A stretch of DNA of 27,140 bases from DSNY01 sp964539745. GTDB lineage: Bacteria > Pseudomonadota > Gammaproteobacteria > Burkholderiales > Burkholderiaceae_F. This document shows positions 1 through 7,698 of the stretch, piece by piece; within the stretch, counting starts at the first letter, position 1; each line of letters begins with the position of its first letter. Location: the NCBI GenBank assembly GCA_964539745.1, contig CAZIJU010000043.1:1-27140 (forward strand). The letters run 5' to 3'. Position numbers and translations under genes: made by a program. The notes below the pieces were generated by a model. That model did not search any database, was not told the origin of the DNA, and worked only from the letters and a program-made list of their open reading frames with translations.

Positions 1-951
1 CCGGCTGGCAGCCAAAACACCCCCGATTCGACCCACTCGATTTTCAAGAGAGGCCAGGAACACGTGGTCGACCTCTACTACTACGCGCTCGCCCAAAGAA
101 GACGCGGTGATCTGCCGCGTGCCATCGCGCTGCTTTCACAAAGCACAGCCCTCGCACGCAAAGCCGGACTGGCCAACGAAATGGTGTCGGTGCTGTTGGA
201 TGCGCTGGCCGTCACTCACCTTACGGCGCGCGACGGTGCGGCCGCTTACACGGCGGCGCTGGAGGCGACGACACTGGCCACTTCGGCCGTTGGGCCAGGC
301 CATCCCGCCGCGCGCAGCGCCCGTGCGTCGCTTGCCTTTGCCCAAGCGCTGCGCGGCCAACTTGCGGAGTCCGCCGCGACGCTGCAAGAACTGCTGCAAG
401 GACCCGAGGCGACGGCTGCAGATTCGGCCATGTTGCTGCATTACCTTGGAGAGATCGACCTGCTCGCCGGCCGGGCTGCCGAGGCGCTGCCGCGTCTTGC
501 CGAAGCGGCACGACGGATCGAAGGCGGCTCACGCCGCCGACGCGCCGCGCTTCCCGCCGCGCGAACGGCGCTGGCACGCGCGCTGCTGGAACTGCAACGA
601 GTCGACGAAGCGGCTGCCCAGCTTCAGCTCGCCCGGGGTCTGCTCGACGAAAGCCGAGCTTTGCCGACGCCGGTGGACGCCGAAGCCCATACAGCGACGG
701 CGCGCGTATATCTGGCGCGCGCACAACCGCGTGCCGCGATCGAACACGCGGCGCGCGCCGAAGCGTTTTGGCGACAGTTCGATCCGGGCAGCCGCTGGGC
801 AGCCGAGGCGGCGTACTGGCACGGGCGCTGTCTGGCGGCCGCGGGCAATGCGGATGGCGCCAGCAAGGCCTATGCCAAGGCGCGTACGGCCTTGGCGGCG
901 TCGCCATTTCCAGCCGACCGCGCCTTGCTCCGGGACATCGCGACACGCTGA
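1..951 (+). CDS. TPR-repeat protein, C-terminal part (5' end outside the window)
   Basis: The frame is open from base 1 to the TGA at 949-951 with no in-frame stop. The gene therefore probably starts before the window, and the GTG at 64 need not be the true start. The visible product is almost wholly alpha-helical, with about 40-residue helix pairs rich in Ala and Leu and with small/large residue spacing typical of tetratricopeptide repeats (for example around LYYYALAQRRRGDLPRAIAL and the AEAAYWHGRCLAAAGNADGA segment near the end). No catalytic domain is visible. Large C-terminal TPR arrays of this kind occur in Ser/Thr protein kinases and in winged-helix regulators, so this may be the tail of a multidomain signalling protein. 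That is inference, because the diagnostic N-terminus is missing. The next gene lies 149 bp downstream on the same strand. Confidence 0.7.
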   Translation, partial: PAGSQNTPDSTHSIFKRGQEHVVDLYYYALAQRRRGDLPRAIALLSQSTALARKAGLANEMVSVLLDALAVTHLTARDGAAAYTAALEATTLATSAVGPGHPAARSARASLAFAQALRGQLAESAATLQELLQGPEATAADSAMLLHYLGEIDLLAGRAAEALPRLAEAARRIEGGSRRRRAALPAARTALARALLELQRVDEAAAQLQLARGLLDESRALPTPVDAEAHTATARVYLARAQPRAAIEHAARAEAFWRQFDPGSRWAAEAAYWHGRCLAAAGNADGASKAYAKARTALAASPFPADRALLRDIATR

Positions 952-1100
952 CACGCGCCGCTGCCGCGACGCACGTTCATGACGGTCGGGGACGGCGAAT
1001 TGCGTATTCGCAGCTAGGACCCACGCCGCACGTGGCCACGCCGGCCACCAGCGATGGCGTTGGGCCTGCCCAATATCTTCCAGCTTCGGGAGTTACGCAT

Positions 1101-2069
1101 ATGCGATTCGCCAACACGAGAAAGCTCAGACTTCTTGCGCCGGCCCTGCTGCTTGCCCCGCTGCTGCTCGTTGCCTGCGGGGGCAGCGACGGCGCCAGCG
1201 AAAACCCACCTCCGCCGAACCCGTCGCTCCTGTATGTGGCCAATTCCGGCAACAACACGATCACCGTTTATGACGCTTCCAAGGGCGGCGCCCCGCTCCG
1301 AACGATTAGCGGCAATCTCACCGGACTGAACAACCCGCGCGACGTCAAAGTCGATGCGGGCGGCAACATCTACGCCGCGAACAAGAACGGAAGTTCCAGC
1401 AGCATCACCGTCTACGGGCCTGGAGCGAGCGGCAACGTCTCGCCCATCCGATCGATCGCGGGCTTCAACACGTCGCTCGCCGGTGCCGTTGGCATCGCCT
1501 TGGATAGCGCCGGCAACCTGTACGTGGCAAACAGCGATGCCAGCGTGATCACGGTTTATGCGCCCGCGGCGAACGGCGACGCCACGCCAATCCGACTCAT
1601 CGCGGGCCTAGCCACGATGCTGGAGTTTCCGGACGCCATCGCGGTCGATGCGCAGAATCTCTACGTCGCCAACTTTTCTACGATCGGGGTCTACCCCAAG
1701 GGCGCGAACGGCAATGCCGCACCGGTCCAGCTGATCGGCGGCCCCGCTACTTTGCTCAATAATCCAGACCGGATCTTGATCGGCCCGGGTGGCGAGATCT
1801 ATGTTGCCAACTTTACCGGACAAAGTGTCGTCGTCTTCGCCCCTGGCGCCACTGGAAACGCTTCGCCAAGCCGGCTGATCGGCGGCAGCAATACGGGGAT
1901 CGGCACCCCGGTCGGAATCACGCTGGACACGCAGGGTAGGCTGCACGTGTTGAATCCGGACGGGCGCATCAATGTGTTCGCGCCGGGGGCCAACGGCAAC
2001 GTCGCCCCGGTGTTCAGCTATGCGATCAGCGGTGTGAGCGACCCCGCTGCTCTGCTGTTCGTGCCGTGA
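1101..2069 (+). CDS. Secreted beta-propeller lipoprotein with six NHL/YVTN-like repeats
   Basis: I place the start at the ATG at 1101, not further upstream. It is preceded by GGGAG at suitable spacing and begins a classic lipoprotein signal: basic n-region, hydrophobic run (about residues 10-24) and lipobox LVAC followed by GGS. The predicted 322-aa protein would be exported by Sec and lipidated at that Cys. After a short Pro-rich linker come six repeats of about 45 residues. Each carries an (L/I)YVAN-type strand, an I-T-V-Y/F strand, an APGANGN-like turn and a P-x-R-x-I-x-G strand, consistent with a six-bladed propeller. NHL/YVTN propellers usually bind ligands or act as scaffolds, and some are lactonases. 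No substrate can be read from the sequence. Codon use looks less extreme in GC than in genes to the right. The gene stands alone and converges with the moaD-like/BNR pair. Confidence 0.85.
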   Translation: MRFANTRKLRLLAPALLLAPLLLVACGGSDGASENPPPPNPSLLYVANSGNNTITVYDASKGGAPLRTISGNLTGLNNPRDVKVDAGGNIYAANKNGSSSSITVYGPGASGNVSPIRSIAGFNTSLAGAVGIALDSAGNLYVANSDASVITVYAPAANGDATPIRLIAGLATMLEFPDAIAVDAQNLYVANFSTIGVYPKGANGNAAPVQLIGGPATLLNNPDRILIGPGGEIYVANFTGQSVVVFAPGATGNASPSRLIGGSNTGIGTPVGITLDTQGRLHVLNPDGRINVFAPGANGNVAPVFSYAISGVSDPAALLFVP

Positions 2070-2185
2070 GAATGCCCGTGCGCTCATTCGACGCGCGGGT
2101 AAAACACCGGGGGCGCCAGTCAAAGCCGAGCGTGGGGACCATGTCATCGGACGCGACGGCTTCGCCCTCGGTCAGACATCGTGGC

Positions 2186-2443
2186 TTACCCGCCGCTGAG
2201 CGCCTGCACGATCAGCAGTTCGTCGTCGGGCGCAAGCGGCGCGCCGAGATCGAAGATCGGCGCGCCGCGCACGAAAAACCGCACGTGCCGGCGCGTGCGG
2301 TCCTGTTCGTCGACCATGCGGAAGCGGATGCCGGGATAGTGCCGGTCCAGATCGGCCAGAACCTCGCCGAGCGTGGCGCCGTGCGCGTCGACCCAGGCCG
2401 CGCGCGTGTAGTCGCGCAAGGGGCTCGGGATCAGCACCCTCAT
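2186..2443 (-). CDS. MoaD/ThiS-family small beta-grasp protein ending in Gly-Gly
   Basis: This 85-aa protein has the ubiquitin-like beta-grasp pattern of MoaD/ThiS: an N-terminal strand (MRVLIPSPLRDYT), a helix (TLGEVLADLDRHYPGI), a strand containing RRHVRFFVRG, the DDELLIVQALSGG end and a free C-terminal Gly-Gly. In the known family that diglycine is adenylated and thiocarboxylated by an E1-like enzyme to carry sulfur. No ThiF/MoeB-type E1, MoaE or ThiG partner is visible here. The ATG overlaps the TGA of the upstream BNR gene (ATGA, 2440-2443), so the two are almost certainly translationally coupled. Ends in TAA at 2186-2188. It is probably not the housekeeping moaD, given the lack of molybdopterin genes nearby. 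The true sulfur acceptor or conjugation target is unknown. Confidence 0.85.
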   Translation of the reverse strand: MRVLIPSPLRDYTRAAWVDAHGATLGEVLADLDRHYPGIRFRMVDEQDRTRRHVRFFVRGAPIFDLGAPLAPDDELLIVQALSGG

Positions 2444-3600
2444 TCGAGCGTGGCGGCTTCGACCGCGTAGATCTCGGGCAGATGCCGCGCGATGCAGCGC
2501 CACTGCGCGCCTTCGTCGCGGCTCGCCCACAGCTCCCCGCTCGTCGTTCCGAAGTAAAGCCCGACGGGATCGGCGCCGTCGGCGCACATCGACTGCCGCT
2601 TCACCGTCCACCATGCCTGCGCGGCGGGCAGCCCGTCGTCCAATCGCTGCCACGTCTTGCCGCCGTTGCGCGTGACGTACGCCGCCGGCTTGCCGTCGGG
2701 GCTGGTGCGCGGCCACACGGTCTGGCCGTCCATCGGGAACACCCATGCGACGTCGTCGTCGCGCGGATGAACGACCATCGGGAAGCCGATGTCGCCGACC
2801 TTCTTCGGCATCTTGCGGCCGATGCGCTCCCAGCGGTTCGACGGACGGTCGATTCGATAGATGCCGCAGTGGTTCTGCTGGTACAGCCGATCGGGATTGC
2901 TCGGGCAGAGGCGGATGCAATGCGGGTCGTGGAACGTGGGCGTGGCGGCATCGAAGCCCTCGACGACTTCGAGCCCGTCGAGCAGAGGACGAAACGTCTT
3001 GCCGCCGTCGGTCGACTCGTGCACGCCGCCGCCCGACATGCCGAAGTACAGATGCTTCGGATCGCGCGGGTCGACGATGACCGAATGCAGCTTCGGCCCG
3101 TCGGGCGTGCCGTCCTGCACGGTGCCGAACCACTCGAGGTACTGCGGGTCGTCGTTGATATACGAAAACGGCGCCCACGTGACGCCGCCGTCCTCGGAGC
3201 GGAACAGCCCCTGCGGCGAGGTGCCCGCGTACCACACGTTCGGCTCCGCGGCGACCGACGGCGTGAGCCAGAACGTGTGATCGACCGCGCGTCCGGTGCC
3301 GTCCGGCTTCTTGGCGAACGCGGGCGGCTGCGCGGCTTCCTTCCACGTGCGGCCGAAGTCGGTGGAACGGAACACGGTCGGGCCGAGGTGGCCGGTCTTC
3401 GCCGCCGCGAGCAGCGTGCGGCCGTCGCGCGGGTCGAGCACCACGTGGTTGACGATGTGGCCGAGGAAATGCGGACCGTCGGCGCGCCAGGTCCGGCGCG
3501 CGGCATCACCGTGAAATAGCCACGCGCCTTTGCGGGTGGCGACGAAAACCCCGATCCGTTCCGCCTTCGCTTTGACCGCCTTCTTGCCTGCACGCGCCAT
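2440..3600 (-). CDS. BNR/Asp-box repeat beta-propeller protein (sialidase-like fold)
   Basis: 386 aa, beginning at an ATG with GGAGGG seven bases upstream. At least five Asp-box-like repeats can be seen: FRSTDFGRTW (77-86), FRSEDGGVTW (133-142), HESTDGGKTF (about 195), VTRNGGKTW (about 308) and WASRDEGAQW (near the C-terminus). These define a BNR/sialidase-like propeller. The N-terminus is basic (AGKKAVKAKAE) with no signal peptide or membrane segment, so the protein looks cytoplasmic, unlike true secreted sialidases. Catalytic Arg-triad residues of sialidases cannot be assigned, and annotation as a glycosidase would be unsafe. Similar propellers (photosystem stability factor/VPS10-like) act as assembly scaffolds. 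It overlaps by 4 bp with the downstream MoaD-like gene, suggesting that the two products work together. Confidence 0.85.
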   Translation of the reverse strand: MARAGKKAVKAKAERIGVFVATRKGAWLFHGDAARRTWRADGPHFLGHIVNHVVLDPRDGRTLLAAAKTGHLGPTVFRSTDFGRTWKEAAQPPAFAKKPDGTGRAVDHTFWLTPSVAAEPNVWYAGTSPQGLFRSEDGGVTWAPFSYINDDPQYLEWFGTVQDGTPDGPKLHSVIVDPRDPKHLYFGMSGGGVHESTDGGKTFRPLLDGLEVVEGFDAATPTFHDPHCIRLCPSNPDRLYQQNHCGIYRIDRPSNRWERIGRKMPKKVGDIGFPMVVHPRDDDVAWVFPMDGQTVWPRTSPDGKPAAYVTRNGGKTWQRLDDGLPAAQAWWTVKRQSMCADGADPVGLYFGTTSGELWASRDEGAQWRCIARHLPEIYAVEAATLE

Positions 3601-3993
3601 GGCTTTTCCCTCCGGATTGATGCCGCATGGTCGAACGGAATGAACGGGATTCGACGCGCCCGCTCACGGATACGCCAGCAACCGCCCGTCACCGAACACG
3701 CCGGGCCGACGCGCGGGCGACGCGCGGCGGCGCACCCGGCGATCGAGGCGACGATACGGCACGCGCGCACGCGCTTCGCCTTCCCGAAGGGCGGACGCAG
3801 CGGCCGCCTCGATCATAAGGCGGCGTCGGCTGGCGCGATAAGCCGGTCGCTGCGGCTGCGGCGCGGCGCGCGATGCGTGCGCGCAGGTCCAGGCGGTTCG
3901 TGTGTCCGGCCGAGACCGACTGCGAACGCATCGGCGGCGCAAGGCGCGGCTGCGTCGGGGGGTGGCCGATCGCAGGCGCGCATCCGGCGGCCG
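3601..3993. other. 393-bp intergenic region with no supported gene
   Basis: Lies between two minus-strand genes (VOC protein and BNR protein). The open frames here encode Arg-rich, low-complexity peptides without ribosome-binding sites and look like GC-driven shadows. It contains a hairpin (3803-3824) and the ribosome-binding site of the BNR gene. I see no convincing promoter hexamers. Confidence 0.55.
3803..3824 (-). terminator. Hairpin, possible terminator after the VOC gene
   Basis: Perfect inverted repeat GCCGCCT / AGGCGGC (7-bp stem, 8-base loop CGATCATA) about 170 bp downstream of the VOC stop on the minus strand. There is no T-tract, so intrinsic termination is uncertain. It could equally be a structure-forming repeat. 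Confidence 0.3.
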
Positions 3994-4482
3994 CTATCCG
4001 GCATAGGCGCGTTCGAGCGCCGCGATGTCGAGCTTCTTCATTTGCAGCAGCGCCTGCATGACCCGCTCCGATCCGGTCCGATCGGCGCCGGCGAGCAGCT
4101 TGCGCAGCACCGCCGGCACGATCTGCCACGAGACGCCGTACCGGTCTTTCAGCCAGCCGCACTGTTGCGCCTGCGGATCGCCGCCGGCGCACAGTCTGTC
4201 CCAGTAGTAGTCCACCTCAGCCTGTGTCGCGCAGTCGACCTGGAACGAAACGGCCTCGTTGAACTTGAACAGCGGTCCGCCATTGAGCGCCGTGAAAGGT
4301 TGGCCGTCCAACTCGAACTCGACGGTCATCACCGAACCGGCGGGTCGGCCGTGGATCTCGTACCCGGCCTCGCCGAAGCGGGTGACGTGCAGGACGCGCG
4401 AGTTCGGGAAGATTCCGACGTAGAAACTCGCGGCCTCCTCGGCCTCGTTGTCGTACCACAGGCACGGGGTTATTCGGGGCAT
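3994..4482 (-). CDS. VOC-superfamily protein, PhnB-like (3-demethylubiquinone methyltransferase-type domain)
   Basis: 162 aa from the ATG at 4482, chosen over an upstream in-frame start because GGAGGAGG lies eight bases before it. The pattern is that of a glyoxalase/VOC PhnB-like protein: ITPCLWYDNEAEEAASFYVGIF at the N-terminus (first beta-alpha module), VMTVEFELDGQPFTALNGGP (51-70), FNEAVSFQVDC (second module) and CGWLKDRYGVSWQIVP (108-123), which matches the conserved 'DRFGV.WQ' signature of this group. Despite the historical family name these are not proven methyltransferases. VOC proteins usually bind a metal through His/Glu/Gln side chains, and this subgroup often lacks the full metal set. 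A C-terminal helix (KKLDIAALERAYAG) completes the usual length. It follows the YCII gene on the same strand but is separated from it by the repeat island, so co-transcription is doubtful. Confidence 0.88.
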   Translation of the reverse strand: MPRITPCLWYDNEAEEAASFYVGIFPNSRVLHVTRFGEAGYEIHGRPAGSVMTVEFELDGQPFTALNGGPLFKFNEAVSFQVDCATQAEVDYYWDRLCAGGDPQAQQCGWLKDRYGVSWQIVPAVLRKLLAGADRTGSERVMQALLQMKKLDIAALERAYAG

Positions 4483-4742
4483 GTGCAGTTCCTCCTCCGT
4501 ATGTGGATGCAAATGCGTTCGGGCGCGGGCGCTCGCGCGGAAGCCGCAGTCCGACCGATGAAGACGAAACCGGTCTCCGTACGCACCACCCGAGCCGGTA
4601 CGAGACCGTCACGCCGAATTCGGACGATCGAGCATTACGAACCTTCGCGACACGACAGACCTCCTGACGCTCGCATCCGGCGCCCTTTGTCATTCCGCGC
4701 CGCGACGCCGCGCTTGTCATTCCGAGCCGCAACCCCCCAATT

Positions 4743-4815
4743 GTCATTCCGAGCCGCAGGCGAAGAATCTCCGCCGCTTGCAACGCCGAGATCCCTCGCG
4801 TCCGCTCGGGATGAC
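4743..4815. repeat. 73-bp repeat, copy A
   Basis: Complete copy, from GTCATTCCGAGCC to CTCGGGATGAC. Differs from copy B by only a few bases (GAATCT/GAGTCT, GAGATCC/GGGATCC, GTCCGC/GTTCGC). Confidence 0.85.
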
Positions 4816-4874
4816 AAGCCAGCGTCATTCCCCGGGCCTGCCTTCGCCATTCCGAGCGGCAACGCCCCCCCATT

Positions 4875-4947
4875 GTCATTCCGAGCCGCAGGCGAAGAGT
4901 CTCCGCCGCTTGCAACGCCGGGATCCCTCGCGTTCGCTCGGGATGAC
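4875..4947. repeat. 73-bp repeat, copy B
   Basis: Complete copy in the same orientation as copy A, 132 bp further on. It is followed by the GGAACCGGT flank that is also found after the degenerate copy D. Confidence 0.85.
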
Positions 4948-4995
4948 GGAACCGGTGTCCACACACGGGCGACGCGAACTTGCGGGGTCGCGGTG

Positions 4996-5670
4996 TCACG
5001 CGCTTGCGTAAGTCTCACCAATCTTCGCGACACGACAGACCTTCGGGCGTTCGCATCCGTTGCCCTTTGTCATTCCGAGCCGCAGGCGAAGAATCTCCGC
5101 CGATAGCATCGCCGAGATCGCTCGCGTTCGCTCGGGATGACGATGGGGAGTCATTACAAGCCAAAGGCGAGGATTCTTACCGCTTGCAACGGCGGGATCC
5201 CTCGCGTTGCTCGGGACGTCGGAACCGGTCCCCGCGCGGGCGGAACGAACTTGCGGGGTTTGCGGTGTCACGAGCTTGCGTAAATCTCCCTGCACCGCGG
5301 CTGCCGCGGCGGCAACCGTCTCGCGGATCGGGCGGATTGGCCGCACTTCGATCGAGCCGACGCGCGCGGGTGGAATGCCGGCGGCGACCTTGATCGCCTC
5401 GTCCAGATCCTGCGCTTCGATCATGTAGAAGCCGGCGAGCTGCTCCTTCGTCTCGGCGAACGGACCATCGGTGACGACCGGTTCACCGTTGCGCGGCTGG
5501 ATGCAAGCGGTCGAGCGCGTCGGTCCGAGCGAAGCTTGCACGACCAACCGACCCGTGGCGCGCAGCGCCTCGTCGTGCGGGCGGCAGGCGCGGCCGATCG
5601 CTTCGAGTTCGGCGGCGGACAGGGCGTCGAACCGATGCTCGTCGTAGTAGGCCAGGCAGAGGTACTTCAT
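4996..5670 (-). CDS. YCII-related protein with DGPF motif and a repeat-derived C-terminal tail
   Basis: Start at the ATG at 5670, with GGAG six bases upstream. An upstream in-frame start would add an uncharacteristic Arg/Pro leader. Residues 1 to about 115 are a typical YCII/DGPF-domain protein: MKYLCLAYYDEHRFDALS, then VTDGPFAETKEQLAGFYMIE (67-86) with the DGPF signature, then DEAIKVAAGIPPARVGSIEVRPI, where the family normally ends. The frame then continues for about 110 more residues, read from the palindromic repeat island (it includes HPERTRAIS and RLRLGMT), to a TGA at 4996-4998. I infer that a normal stop was lost when repeats arrived, giving a 224-aa frame instead of about 115-140. DGPF proteins often sit beside ECF42-type sigma factors; none is present here. 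Biochemical function of the family is unsettled. Confidence 0.82.
   Translation of the reverse strand: MKYLCLAYYDEHRFDALSAAELEAIGRACRPHDEALRATGRLVVQASLGPTRSTACIQPRNGEPVVTDGPFAETKEQLAGFYMIEAQDLDEAIKVAAGIPPARVGSIEVRPIRPIRETVAAAAAAVQGDLRKLVTPQTPQVRSARAGTGSDVPSNARDPAVASGKNPRLWLVMTPHRHPERTRAISAMLSAEILRLRLGMTKGNGCERPKVCRVAKIGETYASA
5069..5141. repeat. 73-bp repeat, copy C
   Basis: Complete copy with a changed centre (CGATAGCATCGCC in place of CGCTTGCAACGCC). The preceding 46 bases duplicate those before the solo left end at 4689. Confidence 0.85.
5150..5220. repeat. Degenerate repeat, copy D
   Basis: Begins GTCATTACAAGCC and ends GCTCGGGACGTC. About 71 bp with small deletions and substitutions relative to A-C. 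It lies within the C-terminal extension of the YCII reading frame. Confidence 0.7.
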
Positions 5671-5845
5671 TTCGTGCTCCGTCGCGGGCGGGTACCGGGT
5701 CGTCGATCCGCGGCCCCCGCGATCGACAGATGGCGGCTGGCGACGCGTTTCGTCGAGCGGCCCGCACAGCATCCTGGTGGCGCGCCGCGTGAGGACCCGC
5801 CAGAGCGCGGTATCGCTGGCGCTCCCGCTTGCGCTGACGGCGGCT

Positions 5846-7363
5846 TCAGCCGCTCAACAGCCCGAGAAGCGCCGCCACCGGCAACGCCGAGCGCGCCGCG
5901 TACGGCATGCGCCACAGCCCGCCGTGACACGCCGCCTCGGCGAGCAGTTGCAGCGGATGCGCCAGCGCCACGTCCGGATTCGCCGCGGCTTGTGGATGGC
6001 GCAGATCGTGCACGAGCAGTACGGCCATTAGCGCAGCGGCGGTGGATGGCTCGAAGGCCTCGACGCCGAAGCGGTGCGCGGCGCGGTACGCCGCGGCGAG
6101 CAGACGATTTTTCGTTACCGAGCGCGTCAGTGCGGGCGGCGCGACGTGAATCGCTACGCGGATGCCCGCGGCCCGCGCGGCGAGCGCGCGCCACTGCTGC
6201 AGGCGCTTCGCCAGCACGTAGTTCGGCCCCTGCTGCGCGATCAGCGCGTCGACGATGCCGACGAGCTCGGCCGGATCGGCCGTTTTGCGCGCTGCGGGCA
6301 GCGGCGCGCCGTTGCGCGCGAAGGCGCGCCCGAACGTGGCCAGATGCGCCACGCGAGCGACCCCTCCGCGGCGCGCGTAGCGCTCGTGCGCGGCGTCCAG
6401 CGCGGCCGCGGGCACCGCGTACGCGTCGGTCGGCGTGGCGAGCATCGCGAGCGTGCAATCGCCGCGCCGCGTCGCGACCGCCGCCTGGATCGCATCCATC
6501 GCCGCCGCGACGCGAACGTGGTGCGCACCGTCCATATACGCGTACGCGCCGATCGTCAGCGGCCCGTCGACCGTCTGCAGCCAGGCGGCGATCTCGGGCG
6601 TATCGCGCACGAGGTCGGCGCCGGCGCATCGCGCGACCTCGGCTTCGCCCGGCGGCGGCACCGCGCACGGCACGCGCAGCACGCCGTTGCCCGCGTGCGC
6701 GAGCCGCAGCATCTGCTGCGAGATATCGGCGCGTGGCAGATCGACCGCGTAGACCGTCGCGCGCCAGCGCAACAGGTACGGCAGCGGCCCCATCTCGGCG
6801 TACGCGCCGAGCAGCGCGAAGCGCTGGTCCTACAGGTCGAGCCATTCCGGGTGCGCCTGCACGCGCCATAGCGCCTGCGCAAACGAGGGCTCGACGCGGC
6901 CGTCCGCTTCCCACCGGTCGATCTGGCGCCGCAGCGCATCGCCGGACAGCATCTGTCCCCGATACGGCACGGCCACCGGCGCGGGGCCGACCTTGCTGAT
7001 GCCGGCGACCGTATGCGTATGCAGCCGGCCGCGCGGGTGCTTGAGCGCGACTTCGAGCGTGTGCACCTCGCCATCGCGCGCGAACTGCAGCCGGCGATGC
7101 GCCGACAGCAGGCCGGCGAGTGCGATCGCTTTCGCGGCGGCGGGCGAAGCCGCGCCCTCCTCGACGAGCCGGCGCGCGTGCACCAGGTAACGCGCGCGCC
7201 AGTTGCGCTCCCGCTCGGTCCTGGCGGCCGCCTCGGGGTTCACCACGCGCAGCGCGTCGGCGAAGATCGCGCGGCCGGTGTCGCTCGTGCTGCGCCGGCC
7301 GTCGCGCCCGACGGGGAAAACGACGCCTTCGTCGTCGTCCGCGCGGGCGGTGGTTTCTGGCAT
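5846..7363 (-). pseudogene. Gene of unknown function split by an in-frame amber codon
   Basis: The N-terminal half (7363 to 6833, 177 aa, MPETTARADDDEGVVFP...) and the C-terminal half (6829 to 5846, 327 codons) are in the same frame, separated only by TAG at 6830-6832 (reading GAC CTG TAG GAC CAG). One C-to-T change from CAG would explain it; the intact product would be 505 aa. G/C-biased third positions continue on both sides. Directly after the stop comes FALLGAYAEMGPLPYLLRWRATVYAVDLPR-like sequence: a beta-strand, a Gly-rich turn, a helix and a strand ending in acidic VDL, as in a Rossmann-type nucleotide or SAM-binding site (the segment spans 6822 to about 6733). I do not recognise the family. 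A shorter second product could start at the ATG at 6793, but that would lose the Gly-rich turn. Alternatives to a dead gene are a sequencing error or amber readthrough. Confidence 0.6.
6830..6832 (-). other. In-frame TAG codon interrupting the 505-codon frame
   Basis: Plus strand reads CTA at this position; the minus-strand codon is TAG between CTG and GAC. No frameshift accompanies it, and the reading frame is open for 177 codons before and 327 codons after. Confidence 0.9.
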
Positions 7364-7698
7364 CGGCAGGGGTCCGTGGTGCGAGCGTGCGACTCTACTG
7401 GACTTGAAACGCGCCGTCGGACCGCGGAGGCACGGAAAACGAAGACCCGGGCGCCGCGCCGCGACGACGAACCACCCGGCGGGCCAAGGGACGCCGAGCT
7501 GCAAGATCGCGGATCATCGCCGTTTCCCGCACCGACTTGCCTCGGTGCCGAGGCCCTTTGCCGAAGCGGCGCGCGCCACGCCGCCGCGCTTGCGCCCGTT
7601 CGGTCGGAATCGAGGCGGAGGCGAGGCCGATCGTCGATCGCGGTGAGCGATCGAGGACGATCTTCGCTGCGTTCTTCCCCGTGAAGCGGCGCGCCCGC
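7364..7698. other. 335-bp intergenic region with no supported gene
   Basis: Between the GGDEF-EAL gene stop and the start of the split gene, both on the minus strand. Frames here are Arg-rich shadows. It contains a strong hairpin at 7629-7662 and a short GCCTCG/CGAGGC inverted repeat near 7543-7558. Confidence 0.5.
7629..7662 (-). terminator. Hairpin after the GGDEF-EAL gene
   Basis: GATCGTCGATCGC and GCGATCGAGGACGATC pair over 13 bp with a 3-base bulge and a 5-base loop (GGTGA). It lies 37-70 bp after the GGDEF-EAL stop, in the right place for a terminator, but no T-tract follows. Confidence 0.4.

Larger units (their letters stand above)
4643..5290. repeat. Island of ~73-bp imperfectly palindromic repeats with flanking duplications
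   Basis: Three near-identical 73-bp units start with GTCATTCCGAGCC and end with GCTCGGGATGAC, so their ends are inverted repeats of each other. A degenerate fourth unit and several solo left ends (GTCATTCC at about 4689, 4715 and 4803) are interspersed. The surrounding sequence is duplicated too: 4643-4697 matches 5023-5077 (offset 380, sharing CTTCGCGACACGACAGACC), and 4945-5015 matches 5218-5285 (offset 273, sharing GGAACCGGT and GAACTTGCGGGG). The reverse strand reads peptides such as HPERTRGIS, the well-known artefact of such dispersed palindromic repeats. There is no transposase. It is best described as a REP/MITE-like non-autonomous repeat cluster. Confidence 0.85.

Noticed and set aside
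2440..3600. Annotation of the BNR protein as a sialidase enzyme
   Set aside because: Asp-boxes show a propeller fold only; the sialidase Arg triad and FRIP motif are not recognisable, and there is no export signal.
3640..5106. A 488-codon plus-strand open frame across the VOC gene and repeats
   Set aside because: Antisense to the VOC protein and runs through palindromic repeats; no start context or domain.
4743..5220. CRISPR-like array
   Set aside because: Units are 73 bp, spacing is irregular (132, 194 and 81 bp), the intervals are themselves duplicated, and there are no cas genes.
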